Made by a program: the position numbers and the translations under genes. Source: Unio delphinus (Eukaryota; Mollusca; Bivalvia; Unionida; Unionidae). From it: DNA of 64,000 nt. The stretch lies in the NCBI GenBank assembly GCA_029339505.1, contig JAQISU010000132.1:4793501-4857500 (forward strand), read 5' to 3'. The notes beneath the pieces are model-generated. The model did no database searches. It was not told the DNA's origin and saw nothing but the letters and a program-made list of their open reading frames with translations. Shown here in pieces: positions 39,158 to 47,463 of the stretch. How positions within the stretch are numbered: the first letter of the stretch is position 1; each line of letters begins with the position of its first letter.

Positions 39158-39516
39158 CTACAATTAATTGTGAAAACATCTCTATGAGTTAGCACAAACT
39201 TCACCGCCGTCGAGGAAATTATCAGCACTGAGGGTCATCCCATCGATATCACACATCCGGTTAGCACCTGCAGAAAACATTATGTTATATGAGATCGGCT
39301 GCCACATATAATAGATATATCAGTGTCAAACTATGGGGGATGAAGCTCAGTATCTATATTTCCATTTCCAGGACAAACGTTGATAAATATAGTCAATGAA
39401 AGAATACAGGTAATCTAAGATTCTTAAAAAATAGTTGCGGGATTTCAGGTTGTGTGTCCCGAGCACAGTAGTCCTTGCAATACATTATGTAAGAACATCA
39501 CATGCTTTATTCATGT
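39158..39516. repeat. Segmental duplication, copy B, left flank of the element
   Basis: Matches 11689-12022 of copy A, from CTACAATTAATTGTGAAAAC up to the CATGT target duplicate. Similarity ends exactly at 39516. Confidence 0.85.
39512..39516. repeat. Left target-site duplicate (CATGT)
   Basis: CATGT directly before the terminal AGCAGCAG of the element; the right copy is at 54309-54313. Polintons usually make 6-bp duplications. The sixth base is ambiguous here (T before the left copy, T after the right copy). Confidence 0.8.
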
Positions 39517-39859
39517 AGCAGCAGAAGGGGCGAATCGGATAACATTTTTAGACAAGTTTTCACTGAAATCACGCTTAAAAACAATGAAACCAATGACATC
39601 AGGCCCCAATGTGTGTGTGAATCTGATATCGTTTCATGGATTAGGATCAAATCAAAAAAACAACATTTTCAATGAAATCAGGTCCAAAAAAAATCAATGA
39701 AATTAATGAAATCCTCCATCGATTTTTTGGGGAAAAAGAGACTACAACGTCGTTGTCACTCACTAGAACTTTCAGTTGGGGTTGACAAAAATCATAAATG
39801 ATTTCAACCGAATATTTTATCCAGTCCGATACGATATCGTGTTCGAGGGTCATGTAAAT
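39517..39859. repeat. Left terminal inverted repeat
   Basis: Reverse complement of 54030-54308, starting AGCAGCAGAAG. It has two extra pieces compared with the right end: about 50 bp near 39620-39670 and about 20 bp near 39780-39800. Its inner end carries a copy of the last 15 or so codons of the ATPase gene on the minus strand, which ends in its own stop. Confidence 0.9.
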
Positions 39860-39876
39860 CACTACGACGAAAATCA

Positions 39877-41244
39877 CTACGACTTTACAAATAGACTAAT
39901 TTGTAAAACCTCCTCTTGTAAATTAATCAGATTATTAGATTGGTCAGTGAGTTTGAAATTAATTCTGGTTAATGAATTATTATGACATCGCATATAGACT
40001 GGATTCACCGGGGACTCAATTATTAAAAACCCTGGAGGAGCTATTGGTGCAAATGAATACAAAATATATCCCTGCTGAGTTTGATTTGATCGTTCTAAAT
40101 TTATTTGATAGCTTCCTTCGATCACATCACACACTAAATTGAGCGCAATCACCGATGAAATATTCACATTGAACGGAGCAATATGCCTACCGCCACCGTC
40201 TGGGTCATTATTATGTTTGAGGATTTTTATTTCCGGTGATGCTGTTTTTTTCCACGTATAATGATTTATTTTAAAACCAATATCGATGGCATCATTGAGA
40301 GATTTTTGTAGTTCTGGCACGTTATATCCTGGTAGTTTGAATGCTGGAATATCCTTGACGGGGATGCCCTTGCCTTCTGCAAAAATTGTTCTTGTTTTAG
40401 GATTACTGTCATCTAATACCTCTTGAATAATTTGTGAATTAAATTTTTCCATATCGTCGATAATTTTGTAACATGTTTCTACGACACTGATAAATTCATC
40501 TCGGGTAAGAGAGCCGGATTTAAGAGGTATTAACAACAGTGAAAAATCATTATTCATTGCTGTGAAATTTTCAGTGATTTTATCCCAGTTAGCAAAATGA
40601 TGATTAATTTGGCCGTTCTCATATTCTACTCTAATGAAAAAATACGACTTATTGTAATCTCTATAGCTTTTTATTGGATTATCAGATTTTATCCTGTCAG
40701 TGACATAATCAGTTTTTTTTGGTTCTGGTAAATCAACGGTTTTTCCCCCTGGTGGTAATTCAGGCCATCCTAGTACGGTTCTTATTGAGCTTTGATAGAT
40801 ATCTACCACGTATCCTTCTGTGCTTATTTCAATGGCAGATGATAGTGTTGGTTCATGAACTGTTATAGCGATTTTTGACTCTACTCCAGTAATCGATTTT
40901 ATTCTACGCGCGAATTCATTATTGATTTGTTCGATTTGGTATGATCCGGTTGGTATGGAAACAACATTCCAGTCTGGGGTACCGTCTGGTTTATTCTTAT
41001 TTGCAAATACCAGTGAATTATTGGGTTGTTGACCACCAAATGATTTTGACCTAATATTTGGCCAACTGTGGTATACTCGTAATTTTGCTAGCGCTATCTC
41101 CTTCACTGGGACCGGAGAGGGGAAATTCACACTGAATTCTGGATTCGTTGAGGTTATTGAGATCATGCTTGTTTGTACTGGGTTTGTGTTCTCCACTATT
41201 TGTTGAAGTAATTCCATCGGTGTTGTCATTGTTATTATACTCAT
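39877..41244 (-). CDS. Probable virion structural protein (455 aa)
   Basis: The N-terminal part reads as a beta-rich domain: ISITSTNPEFSV, ALAKLRVYHSWPNI, then PTGSYQIEQINNEF and SIRTVLGWP around residues 25-165. This wording recurs, from memory, in uncharacterised Polinton and adintovirus genes next to the capsid genes. A central low-pattern part follows, and the C-terminal third (about 350-455) is again beta-rich with hydrophobic strands. It starts with ATG at 41244, which lies 194 bases inside the preceding gene in another frame. It ends 18 bases from the left inverted repeat. A penton or other minor capsid role is possible but no fold-defining residue was identified. Confidence 0.65.
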   Translation of the reverse strand: MSIITMTTPMELLQQIVENTNPVQTSMISITSTNPEFSVNFPSPVPVKEIALAKLRVYHSWPNIRSKSFGGQQPNNSLVFANKNKPDGTPDWNVVSIPTGSYQIEQINNEFARRIKSITGVESKIAITVHEPTLSSAIEISTEGYVVDIYQSSIRTVLGWPELPPGGKTVDLPEPKKTDYVTDRIKSDNPIKSYRDYNKSYFFIRVEYENGQINHHFANWDKITENFTAMNNDFSLLLIPLKSGSLTRDEFISVVETCYKIIDDMEKFNSQIIQEVLDDSNPKTRTIFAEGKGIPVKDIPAFKLPGYNVPELQKSLNDAIDIGFKINHYTWKKTASPEIKILKHNNDPDGGGRHIAPFNVNISSVIALNLVCDVIEGSYQINLERSNQTQQGYILYSFAPIAPPGFLIIESPVNPVYMRCHNNSLTRINFKLTDQSNNLINLQEEVLQISLFVKS

Positions 41245-41698
41245 GTTTTTGTATTTCTAATTTTGACATCGCAGAATCATATATATCTACCATCGCTGAA
41301 AACTCACTCTCTGATATAATTGTATCATCGAGCGATGACGATATCAATGAGGATAATTGCGAGTATGCAGTAGACACAACATGAAATTGAATTATGTAGT
41401 CTTGTAGTTTCCGTTGGCTGCATGAGGATATTTTTTTTGTGATTATTGAAATAATTCCAGCGATTGTTGTTGCCGCAGAAATGCAAATTGGAACAGCTAT
41501 CGGAGCCATCATTGTCACTGAAGACAGTATAATACCGGCTCCGGTGATTACACCACTCACTGAATACACAGTAACATCAATTGCGGTAATTCTCCTGCGA
41601 TATTTTTTAATTTTCATTGCATACTCCTCAGACAGGGTTTTGAGTCTAGTTTGATATTCTCTGACCTGATCATAGCGATATTGCGATGATGAAATCAT
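41051..41698 (-). CDS. Two-membrane-segment virion-module protein (215 aa)
   Basis: A charged helical N-terminus (residues 1-40) leads into two adjacent hydrophobic segments at about 43-65 and 66-88, a basic stop (TKKISSCSQRK), a helical part with SESEFSAMVDIYDSAMSKL, and a hydrophilic asparagine/serine tail. The layout matches, from memory, a small membrane protein often seen in Polinton-like loci of cnidarians and molluscs; its function is unknown. Its last 194 bases overlap the next gene in a different frame, so the tail is doubly coding. The start ATG at 41698 is preceded by the palindromic motif at 41712-41723. An envelope or membrane-penetration role is speculation. Confidence 0.65.
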   Translation of the reverse strand: MISSSQYRYDQVREYQTRLKTLSEEYAMKIKKYRRRITAIDVTVYSVSGVITGAGIILSSVTMMAPIAVPICISAATTIAGIISIITKKISSCSQRKLQDYIIQFHVVSTAYSQLSSLISSSLDDTIISESEFSAMVDIYDSAMSKLEIQKHEYNNNDNTDGITSTNSGEHKPSTNKHDLNNLNESRIQCEFPLSGPSEGDSASKITSIPQLAKY

Positions 41699-41746
41699 TT
41701 TTTATTTTAACAACGCTAGCGTTTTCAATTGTGAAATCCTTTCAAT
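41699..41746 (-). promoter_or_regulatory. Intergenic palindrome motif upstream of the 215-aa gene
   Basis: On the minus strand the gap reads CAATTGAAAACGCTAGCGTT, then an AT-rich spacer and ATG. The core AACGCTAGCGTT (41712-41723) is a perfect palindrome. A closely similar motif sits upstream of the 145-aa gene, and two core copies sit upstream of the probable capsid gene, suggesting a shared promoter or RNA-processing signal. Confidence 0.5.
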
Positions 41747-42601
41747 TTATTTACTTAAATCCGCTACGAATTCCACATACCAGGTTACTGAAGCCTTAGT
41801 CAAACTTTTATCAGTATATGTTATAGTGAACTTTTCAGTTGTATCCTTGTCGATGATCGTTGAAATCGTATTATTGACCCCGGATGAACTCGACGATGAT
41901 ATATTAAATTTAGTTAATGGTGTTACTAGTGTTAATCGATAAATACCCTTAACGGTTGCAGTGATATCTAATTTGTTGTTTGTAGGTGACCACTCAAATG
42001 ATCCGTGTTGGATTGTATATACTACGTTATTGGTTTTCTCATGAGGAATTTTTGTTTTTTCAATGACTGTTATCATCCTCGAAAAATCACCTTTGACGGC
42101 TTCGATGAAGTTTTTCGTCTCATCGATGGATTTTTTAATATCAGGGAGTTTTAGTTCAATTTTATGGAATGTAGTTCCAATAAATTTATCAATGATATTT
42201 CTACGAAATGCGGTAAACTGTTTTATGTGTTCTTCAATTCTAGATTCGAGTGTTGTTAGTACAACCACAGAATTGTTTAACTCATCGTTGAGAATTTTTA
42301 ATCGATCTGTAATCGTCGAAACGAGTACACCCGGTTTGAGTTTACCCTGATCGGAAAATAGCGCAACGGTGTTCTCGATTGCGTTTTGTTGTTTAACTAA
42401 AATATCATCCAGAGAAATATTACTAGATTTCAATTTACCCTGGCGATCTTGAAATACAACTATTTCATTGGGTTCAACACTTTCTAAATTCAACGTCTCA
42501 GCTATTTCATCTTTAATTTTTTTTGTTATATCCTTGATAGAATCAGGGGTTGCAGTGTCATCGGGTTTGGGTTTCAAAGATCTCCCCCAAATATCAATCA
42601 T
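41747..42601 (-). CDS. Fibre-like or attachment protein candidate (284 aa)
   Basis: The N-terminus (MIDIWGRSLKPKP) is followed by helical, heptad-rich sequence over about residues 85-185 (ILNDELNNSVVVL, LESRIEEHI, DIKKSIDETKNF), then a beta-rich, threonine/serine-rich C-terminal domain of about 95 residues (about 190-284). A coiled-coil stalk followed by a compact beta head is the general plan of trimeric viral fibres. No sequence family was recognised, so the role is inferred from layout and position in the virion module. ATG at 42601 follows the protease stop by one base. A tail-like or capsid-linked protein is an alternative. Confidence 0.6.
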   Translation of the reverse strand: MIDIWGRSLKPKPDDTATPDSIKDITKKIKDEIAETLNLESVEPNEIVVFQDRQGKLKSSNISLDDILVKQQNAIENTVALFSDQGKLKPGVLVSTITDRLKILNDELNNSVVVLTTLESRIEEHIKQFTAFRRNIIDKFIGTTFHKIELKLPDIKKSIDETKNFIEAVKGDFSRMITVIEKTKIPHEKTNNVVYTIQHGSFEWSPTNNKLDITATVKGIYRLTLVTPLTKFNISSSSSSGVNNTISTIIDKDTTEKFTITYTDKSLTKASVTWYVEFVADLSK

Positions 42602-42602
42602 G

Positions 42603-43202
42603 TTATTGTAAAACTCTTTCTCTCTCTAAAAAGCGATTGCTGGTGTAGTCATTTACGACAATATGAGGTGGTTTTCTAGATGCTGAAATAGCGTCAAGGA
42701 CATTTAATACTTCACTGCCGCATATTGGTGGGTCATTGATTTGTTGTGTTGGTAGCGTAGAATACCAAGTCTTCATTGGAAATTGTTTTATGTAACGCAT
42801 AAATTCTTTTGGTGGGGCTAATCCATATGAATCAAAATAGACAATCCCACGTGGATCAATAGCGTATGCAACCCAGTGAGTTCCAGGTCCGGTGCTGTTA
42901 TCGAGATTAATAATACCTGTTTCAGTTTTGTTTGGTTGATGTGGTAATTGATCTTTCATAAAAACACCTCTGAAATTTTTAATCACTAGTTTTTTAGCAG
43001 CATCCATTAAATCAAAATTGGACATTGGAACCATAGGTTCGGAAATTGAAGATTTCTGAATTAATAAATCGTTCCTGGTAGTCTCAGGCCTGATCCGTGA
43101 ACGGATCTCCCGCTGTACCACGAATACGGGGTTCCTGGTAGTCTTAGACCCTTTCCGCTGTACCACGAATACGGGGTTCCTGGTAGTCTTAGACCCAATC
43201 AT
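42603..43202 (-). CDS. PRO: Adenain-like cysteine protease (maturation protease)
   Basis: Ulp1/adenovirus-type maturation protease that would process virion precursors. Catalytic residues are visible in the family order: His109 in GTHWVAY, Asp124 in YFDSYG, Gln153 or Gln154, and Cys161 in PPICGSEV (numbered from the ATG at 43202). That ATG overlaps the stop of the core gene as ATGA. The first 56 residues are unlike the family and contain a 15-residue direct repeat; the conserved domain begins at Met57 or Met60 (43034 or 43025), which gives about 140-143 residues and may be the true start. No stop or frame change was seen. Confidence 0.88.
   Translation of the reverse strand: MIGSKTTRNPVFVVQRKGSKTTRNPVFVVQREIRSRIRPETTRNDLLIQKSSISEPMVPMSNFDLMDAAKKLVIKNFRGVFMKDQLPHQPNKTETGIINLDNSTGPGTHWVAYAIDPRGIVYFDSYGLAPPKEFMRYIKQFPMKTWYSTLPTQQINDPPICGSEVLNVLDAISASRKPPHIVVNDYTSNRFLERERVLQ
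43105..43200. repeat. Two 45-bp direct repeats at core/protease junction
   Basis: The block CTGTACCACGAATACGGGGT plus the following CCTGGTAGTCTTAGACC occurs twice in tandem, with a partial third copy (CCTGGTAGTCTCAGGCC) to the left. In the protease frame it encodes a repeated 15-residue peptide. Confidence 0.85.
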
Positions 43203-43600
43203 TGAACGGATCGTCTCTTTTTTTTATATCCTTGTCCAGCTGCCTTTTTCAACGCCATTCCTGCTGCAGTACCAACGGCTCCTAACGCCGCTGCTTTAGC
43301 CACCGCTGGGGCTGCTGCTGCAATCAATGCTGGTATTGCAGCTAACAATGGAAATATACCACCCGTTTTCATCATATTTTTAATAGCAGCCGCAGAGAGA
43401 GTAATCTAAACACCTTTTTTGGCTGCAAGTGAATCATTGAAATGTTTTATTTGACGAGTTGTCAGCGATAATTTATTTGCACCACCAGTCATTTGGTTGG
43501 GTTTCAACGTGATTGTGGTTCCACATTTTTTAGCCGATTCTGATTGCAATTTTTTGATTTGACCAGGAGTTAACGTAACACTAATAACACTATATGACAT
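43199..43600 (-). pseudogene. Core-like virion protein split by an in-frame stop
   Basis: One continuous minus-strand frame of 133 codons plus stop, interrupted only by TAG at 43406-43408. The first part (64 aa, ATG at 43600) has TLTPGQIKKLQ, ITLKPNQM and LTTRQIKHF repeats. After the stop the same frame continues with LSAAAIKNMMKTGGIFPLL, an alanine-rich hydrophobic stretch and a basic tail (KKKRR). Repeats of the form ITLS..Q followed by KxGG, a hydrophobic segment and a basic end are typical of small Polinton/adintovirus core or pX-like proteins. The second part has its own ATG at 43375 and could be made alone (58 residues). The frame ends in ATGA, shared with the protease start. Confidence 0.75.
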
Positions 43601-43649
43601 TATATATAATTGATTGATTCTAATTCAATGAAAAATCGAAAAAAAGCGT

Positions 43650-45071
43650 TCAAAGATTTTCTACTGGGGCATCTACCACTCTCATTCTTCCACCAACACC
43701 TTCGAGTAGCATTGATTTATCACTGAGAATGACAGCAACCGCTCTATAATCAGCAATACCAGCAGGACGAGTCACATTAGCTCTAAAGTGTATATCAACA
43801 ACTGACTGTCTCATCAAATCGAGATGTTCCAGTGAGAACCAATAGATCGGATACAGATTTTTAAAATCATATTGTGATATTTGCAAACCAGTATCCACAT
43901 TTTGATCGCGTGCCATAAATGACAACAGACGATGATAAACTCGTGCAATATGATTTTCTGTGTAATAAATTTGTATATCCTCAGATGGTTCCTGCTGGCT
44001 GTTTATTCTCAGTGAGACGTCTTTCACACCTAATTGATCAAATATCATATGACTTCGTTGTTGATTGCCAACTCGTGTGTTATCCTGTAACGCAATAAAT
44101 ATATGACGTGGCGCAGAAACGCCTTGTTTTGATGCTAGGTTCCAAGTGAATAACCCGTTGATATTTGATTGCTTCACATCTGTACTCACCGTTAGCCAAC
44201 TCAACAACGACTTTCCTCCTTGATCCATAAATGATAGTAATCGTCCTTCTGCGGTGATTGCTGGAGTCAACACTGGCATCCACAATGATATTTTTGTTAA
44301 ATCGACTCTACCGGCATCAGCATTGGCGGCTGCAGCATTTGCTGGAATCCTCCAAATTGCATCATTATCATCACTTTTTCGTACAAGCGATACTGTATGT
44401 TTCGCCCCGTATATAACTTTTCTGACGTTTCTACAGAATCCAAATATGTGATGCAGTGGAATCGCGCATGAAAATGATTTACGCTCTCCTTGCAACATTG
44501 CGTTTCGTGTTGCAGCTCCTTGATTGAAATTAGGATCGTTGTTTATAATCATATCCTCGATACCAGCAACATTAGCAGGGTTAGCAGCACGATCCTTTGG
44601 TTGTCTTATAATAAATGGATTTCCTCCAGCGGTATTCTTACCATCTTTTGCAAACATCATAGACGGACCAGCCGATCTTGTATAATCATCAGAATATCTC
44701 GCTAACCCTATGATTGTTGTGGCCACATCAACTTCACGGTCAATGGACTCAATTTCTTTTCCATCAATGAGATATCTAGCACTCTCAAATAGCGCCATGA
44801 TACCATTATTGACAAAACCGACTTGAGTACCAGCTGGATACGGGGCTGGTACAGCAGTAGTATCAGCAGCTGTTACAATTTCTCCTTCGATTTCGATAAA
44901 CGCTTCACAGGGTTAAAAGTATTTACTGGTATCATGGACTTGAAGATCAATTCTTGCTCCACTATTTGAGTCTATGGCATGATAGGCGTAATATTGATAA
45001 TCGCGTACAGAATCATCCTTGCCAACTGGGGCGTCTATATCAAACGCCGGATCATGTGATTTTTTGAACAT
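43650..45071 (-). pseudogene. MCP: Probable major capsid protein (double jelly roll), with one in-frame stop
   Basis: The frame runs from ATG at 45071 to the stop at 43650, about 473 codons, the usual size of Polinton capsid proteins. It is broken by TAA at 44913-44915 (codon 53); the uninterrupted part from the ATG at 44798 is 382 residues. Family-like wording includes IPLHHIFGFCRN..KVIYGAKHTVSLVRK and SLWMPVLTP. The position between core-like and minor virion genes is standard for these elements. The first 52 codons look like a normal capsid N-terminus, so the stop lies within the gene, not upstream of it. As sequenced it should give only a short peptide or an N-terminally shortened protein. 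A sequencing error is possible but, unlike the frame changes, this is not at a homopolymer. Confidence 0.8.
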
Positions 45072-45158
45072 TTTATTCTATTTATCAGAGTCTAAATCGT
45101 GATTTTCATCGTGAAAAACGCTAGCGTGAAAATCCATAGAATTTCATCGTGAAAAACG
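45072..45158 (-). promoter_or_regulatory. Duplicated CGCTAGCG palindromes upstream of probable MCP gene
   Basis: Two copies of ACGCTAGCGT (45118-45127 and within 45155-45166), each followed on the minus strand by TTTTCACGATGAAA, lie between the 145-aa gene and the probable capsid ATG. The right copy is extended to AAAACGCTAGCGTTTT and reaches into the last codons of the 145-aa gene. This could be a late-promoter element or transcript-end signal. Confidence 0.5.
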
Positions 45159-45596
45159 CTAGCGTTTTCGTCGTAGTTTTTTAAAGCCACTTCCTGCTAT
45201 CATGTTTGCAATATTACTTTGGTCCCCTTGATTTACCATCGATGCTAGTTTTTCATCTACTGCGTTATTTATAATTTTACTAACACTTGCAGGCATTTCT
45301 TCTGTAGACGGTAACGGTTTCTTTTTTCGCCCCACTAATGATGTTATTTTATCCTTCGCAGTTGAAAACGCTTTCCCGGCAAGATCTCCAACAGTACTAA
45401 TACCCTTATCACGAATAACATCAATGGCTTTCATTGATAACTGTTTAGCTAACGGCATCACTTTTGGGGCCATTCTTGAAAAGAATCCTAAAATGGTATT
45501 GCCGAGGCCATCTCCATAGTATGCTCTATAAACTGGAAACCGTGAATTAACTACATAGACGGGGGTTGGTTTATCATGATTGTAATGGATGATCAT
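45159..45596 (-). CDS. Small basic virion protein candidate (145 aa), pVI/pX-like
   Basis: The N-terminus includes YYGDGLGNTILGFFSRM followed by an amphipathic, proline-broken helix (APKVMPLAKQL), a middle with KAIDVIRD and KAFSTAKDKI, a polybasic stretch (GRKKKP) and a very basic end (FKKLRRKR). A glycine-rich GxGLG followed by an amphipathic segment is a common theme in small Polinton and adenovirus-type internal virion proteins that sit next to the capsid gene. No specific family was confirmed. It is encoded directly before the probable capsid gene on the same strand; ATG at 45596. Confidence 0.65.
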   Translation of the reverse strand: MIIHYNHDKPTPVYVVNSRFPVYRAYYGDGLGNTILGFFSRMAPKVMPLAKQLSMKAIDVIRDKGISTVGDLAGKAFSTAKDKITSLVGRKKKPLPSTEEMPASVSKIINNAVDEKLASMVNQGDQSNIANMIAGSGFKKLRRKR

Positions 45597-45629
45597 TATT
45601 ATAAAAACAATAGTGTTTTCAATTGTTAT
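45597..45629 (-). promoter_or_regulatory. Diverged copy of the CAATTGAAAAC motif
   Basis: The minus strand reads AACAATTGAAAACACTATTG before an AT-rich spacer and the ATG of the 145-aa gene. This resembles CAATTGAAAACGCTAGCGTT at 41712-41730; the palindrome is weaker. Confidence 0.45.
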
Positions 45630-46661
45630 TTAATCACTATGATACCCATTTGCTAACTCGTCAATGAAATCTCGATAGGTTTTGATATCCATGATACCGC
45701 CGGCAAATAACCGTCTACAGATATCAGCTGCTTCATTAATTATTTCCGGTGAATTATTTCCAGCTCGGAATCCTCCTACAAGAACATCTAATCGTGATAG
45801 ATCATTGATAACACTATCAGGACAAGTGTTTCCAATCCTTGGATTTTGCAGTCCACTTCCGCTATAACCAGCTGCTTCATCTAGTTTTTCTACATCCGTT
45901 TCTTGTAAATAATCATCATTAGGTTCTTCTTGTTTTTTTTGTCTCCGTGTTGGTGTTTGACGTCGTTCTTCTAAATCATCATCATTATCAGGTGGTAGTT
46001 GTTGTTTTTTTTGTCTTCTTGTTTGTCTACGTGTTGGTGTTTGACGTCGTGCTTCTAATTCTCGTTGTCGCTCTTCTATTTGTTCTCTTTTATAATAACT
46101 AATTCCCCTTTGAAATTCCTTGTATCCTATCTCATCCTTATTCAAACGACCAATCCCTTTATTTAGTTTATACAAATAATCGAACCAATCATTACTTGAT
46201 ATTCTATCATTCTTATACTCGTCCTTTAAAAAATGTTTTTTTGAATTATAACTTTGAGCAGCAAAATTACCAAAGGCTTGATAATCCTTTGATTTCAATA
46301 ATTCAAATTTTTTTATTACTATTTTAGCATGATCAGTAAATTTATTCAACAGAGAAACAGTCGTTTTTTTCGGATCAGTTTGTTCAGTTTGTTCAGTTTT
46401 CGCTGCTAGTTTTTCAAGTACAGAAATAAGACCCTCTTCCTTTCTCTTACCGTCAGGATCATCTCCCAGTATAGCACGCTCTACCCCTTTCGCTGCTGTG
46501 ATTACTGGTTTAAACAACTCTTCAGACCCCAGAGCAAAATCAGTTTGTAAACTCTGTCGTTGTTGCAGTTTATTCCGTACAGAGTCACGAATTGGTACAA
46601 ATCTCCTGATTGCATCCAGTCGTTCACGAGCCAATCGGGTTGTTAATGCTTCATTGACCAT
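45630..46661 (-). CDS. Unknown virion-module protein (343 aa)
   Basis: ATG at 46661; the open frame extends a further 33 bases upstream without ATG. Residues about 1-180 are helical and charged. Residues about 180-255 are very basic with repeats of RRQTPTRRQ and KKQ, mixed with acidic runs. The last 80 residues form a separate small helical domain (DLSRLDVLVGGFRAGNNS, IINEAADICRRLF, DFIDELANGY). From memory, a similar C-terminal helical domain with AGN occurs in other Polinton gene sets, of unknown function. The basic repeat suggests nucleic-acid or core contact, which is inference. It is first in the run of minus-strand virion genes. Confidence 0.65.
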   Translation of the reverse strand: MVNEALTTRLARERLDAIRRFVPIRDSVRNKLQQRQSLQTDFALGSEELFKPVITAAKGVERAILGDDPDGKRKEEGLISVLEKLAAKTEQTEQTDPKKTTVSLLNKFTDHAKIVIKKFELLKSKDYQAFGNFAAQSYNSKKHFLKDEYKNDRISSNDWFDYLYKLNKGIGRLNKDEIGYKEFQRGISYYKREQIEERQRELEARRQTPTRRQTRRQKKQQLPPDNDDDLEERRQTPTRRQKKQEEPNDDYLQETDVEKLDEAAGYSGSGLQNPRIGNTCPDSVINDLSRLDVLVGGFRAGNNSPEIINEAADICRRLFAGGIMDIKTYRDFIDELANGYHSD

Positions 46662-46694
46662 TATTTGAAATCGCAAACTATTTTTCAATTGCAA

Positions 46695-46962
46695 AACACT
46701 TCACATGTCGGATGGTTTTTGATACGGTCATGGAAGTGTTAATTCATCGTGAGACACCTTCTATCAGTGATGGAGAAAGTATCAAAATTGTATATAAATA
46801 AAATAATACTGATAGTTTCGCCATCAATGACATGTCGGATGATTTTTGATACGGTCATGGAAGTGTTATTTCATCCTATAACAGCTTCTATCAATGATGT
46901 TGAAAGTGTCATAATTGTATATAAAATAAATAATACTGACACTTTCAACATTCTAGTTTTGA
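46695..46962. promoter_or_regulatory. Duplicated 128-bp intergenic block with hairpins
   Basis: Two tandem units, about 46702-46829 and 46830-46957, share ACATGTCGGATG.TTTTTGATA, CGGTCATGGAAGTGTTA and TTGTATATAAAATAAA-like AT boxes. Each unit ends with an inverted repeat. In unit 2 GATGTTGAAAGTGTCA pairs with TGACACTTTCAACATT. In unit 1 the different sequence GATGGAGAAAGTATCA pairs mostly with TGATAGTTTCGCCATC. The block lies between the 166-aa gene and the virion gene run, so a promoter or transcript-end role is plausible. Confidence 0.55.
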
Positions 46963-47463
46963 TCATCTATCACTGATTTTTTGACATTCCCGTTGAGGGT
47001 CGGCTAAAAAAAATGAGAGTCGATAATGATAAATGGTCAATGATAAGGGGGTTAGGCAATCAATGGTCGGGTAATCAATTTTCTTGAATGCTCGTAGGTT
47101 TCTAATTTTAGAGTTGACTTCTTTTTTCAATTCGTATTCGTACCCCAATTCTTTACGTATTCCCTCTACGATAGTATACAACGGAACGAACACACTGATG
47201 TCACTGGAAAATGAAAGAGAGTCTTTAATAGAATTCTGAATTCTTTTGATGAGTGCATATTTCTTGGGTAGCATATATTTGTTAGTGCTAACCCCGTATT
47301 CTATATCCTGAAAATCAGACACAATTTGATCAGGATTTAACCCATCTGATAGTTTGATATCCTGATTTTTCAATTTTGCTATTTCAACTATGATGCTATT
47401 CATGTTTTCAGAATTCATTATTCTATAAGAATGACATATCTCTAATTGGAAATTATGACGCAT
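46963..47463 (-). CDS. Unknown protein (166 aa)
   Basis: ATG at 47463 shares one base with the stop of the upstream endonuclease frame (TAATG). A second ATG 15 codons in (MNSENMNSII) may be the real start. The sequence is helical and charged in the middle (PKKYALIKRIQNSIK, YELKKEVNSKIRN) and ends in a tyrosine- and leucine-rich stretch. No motif was recognised. Close coupling to the HNH gene suggests they arrived or are expressed together, but this is inference. Confidence 0.5.
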   Translation of the reverse strand: MRHNFQLEICHSYRIMNSENMNSIIVEIAKLKNQDIKLSDGLNPDQIVSDFQDIEYGVSTNKYMLPKKYALIKRIQNSIKDSLSFSSDISVFVPLYTIVEGIRKELGYEYELKKEVNSKIRNLRAFKKIDYPTIDCLTPLSLTIYHYRLSFFLADPQRECQKISDR

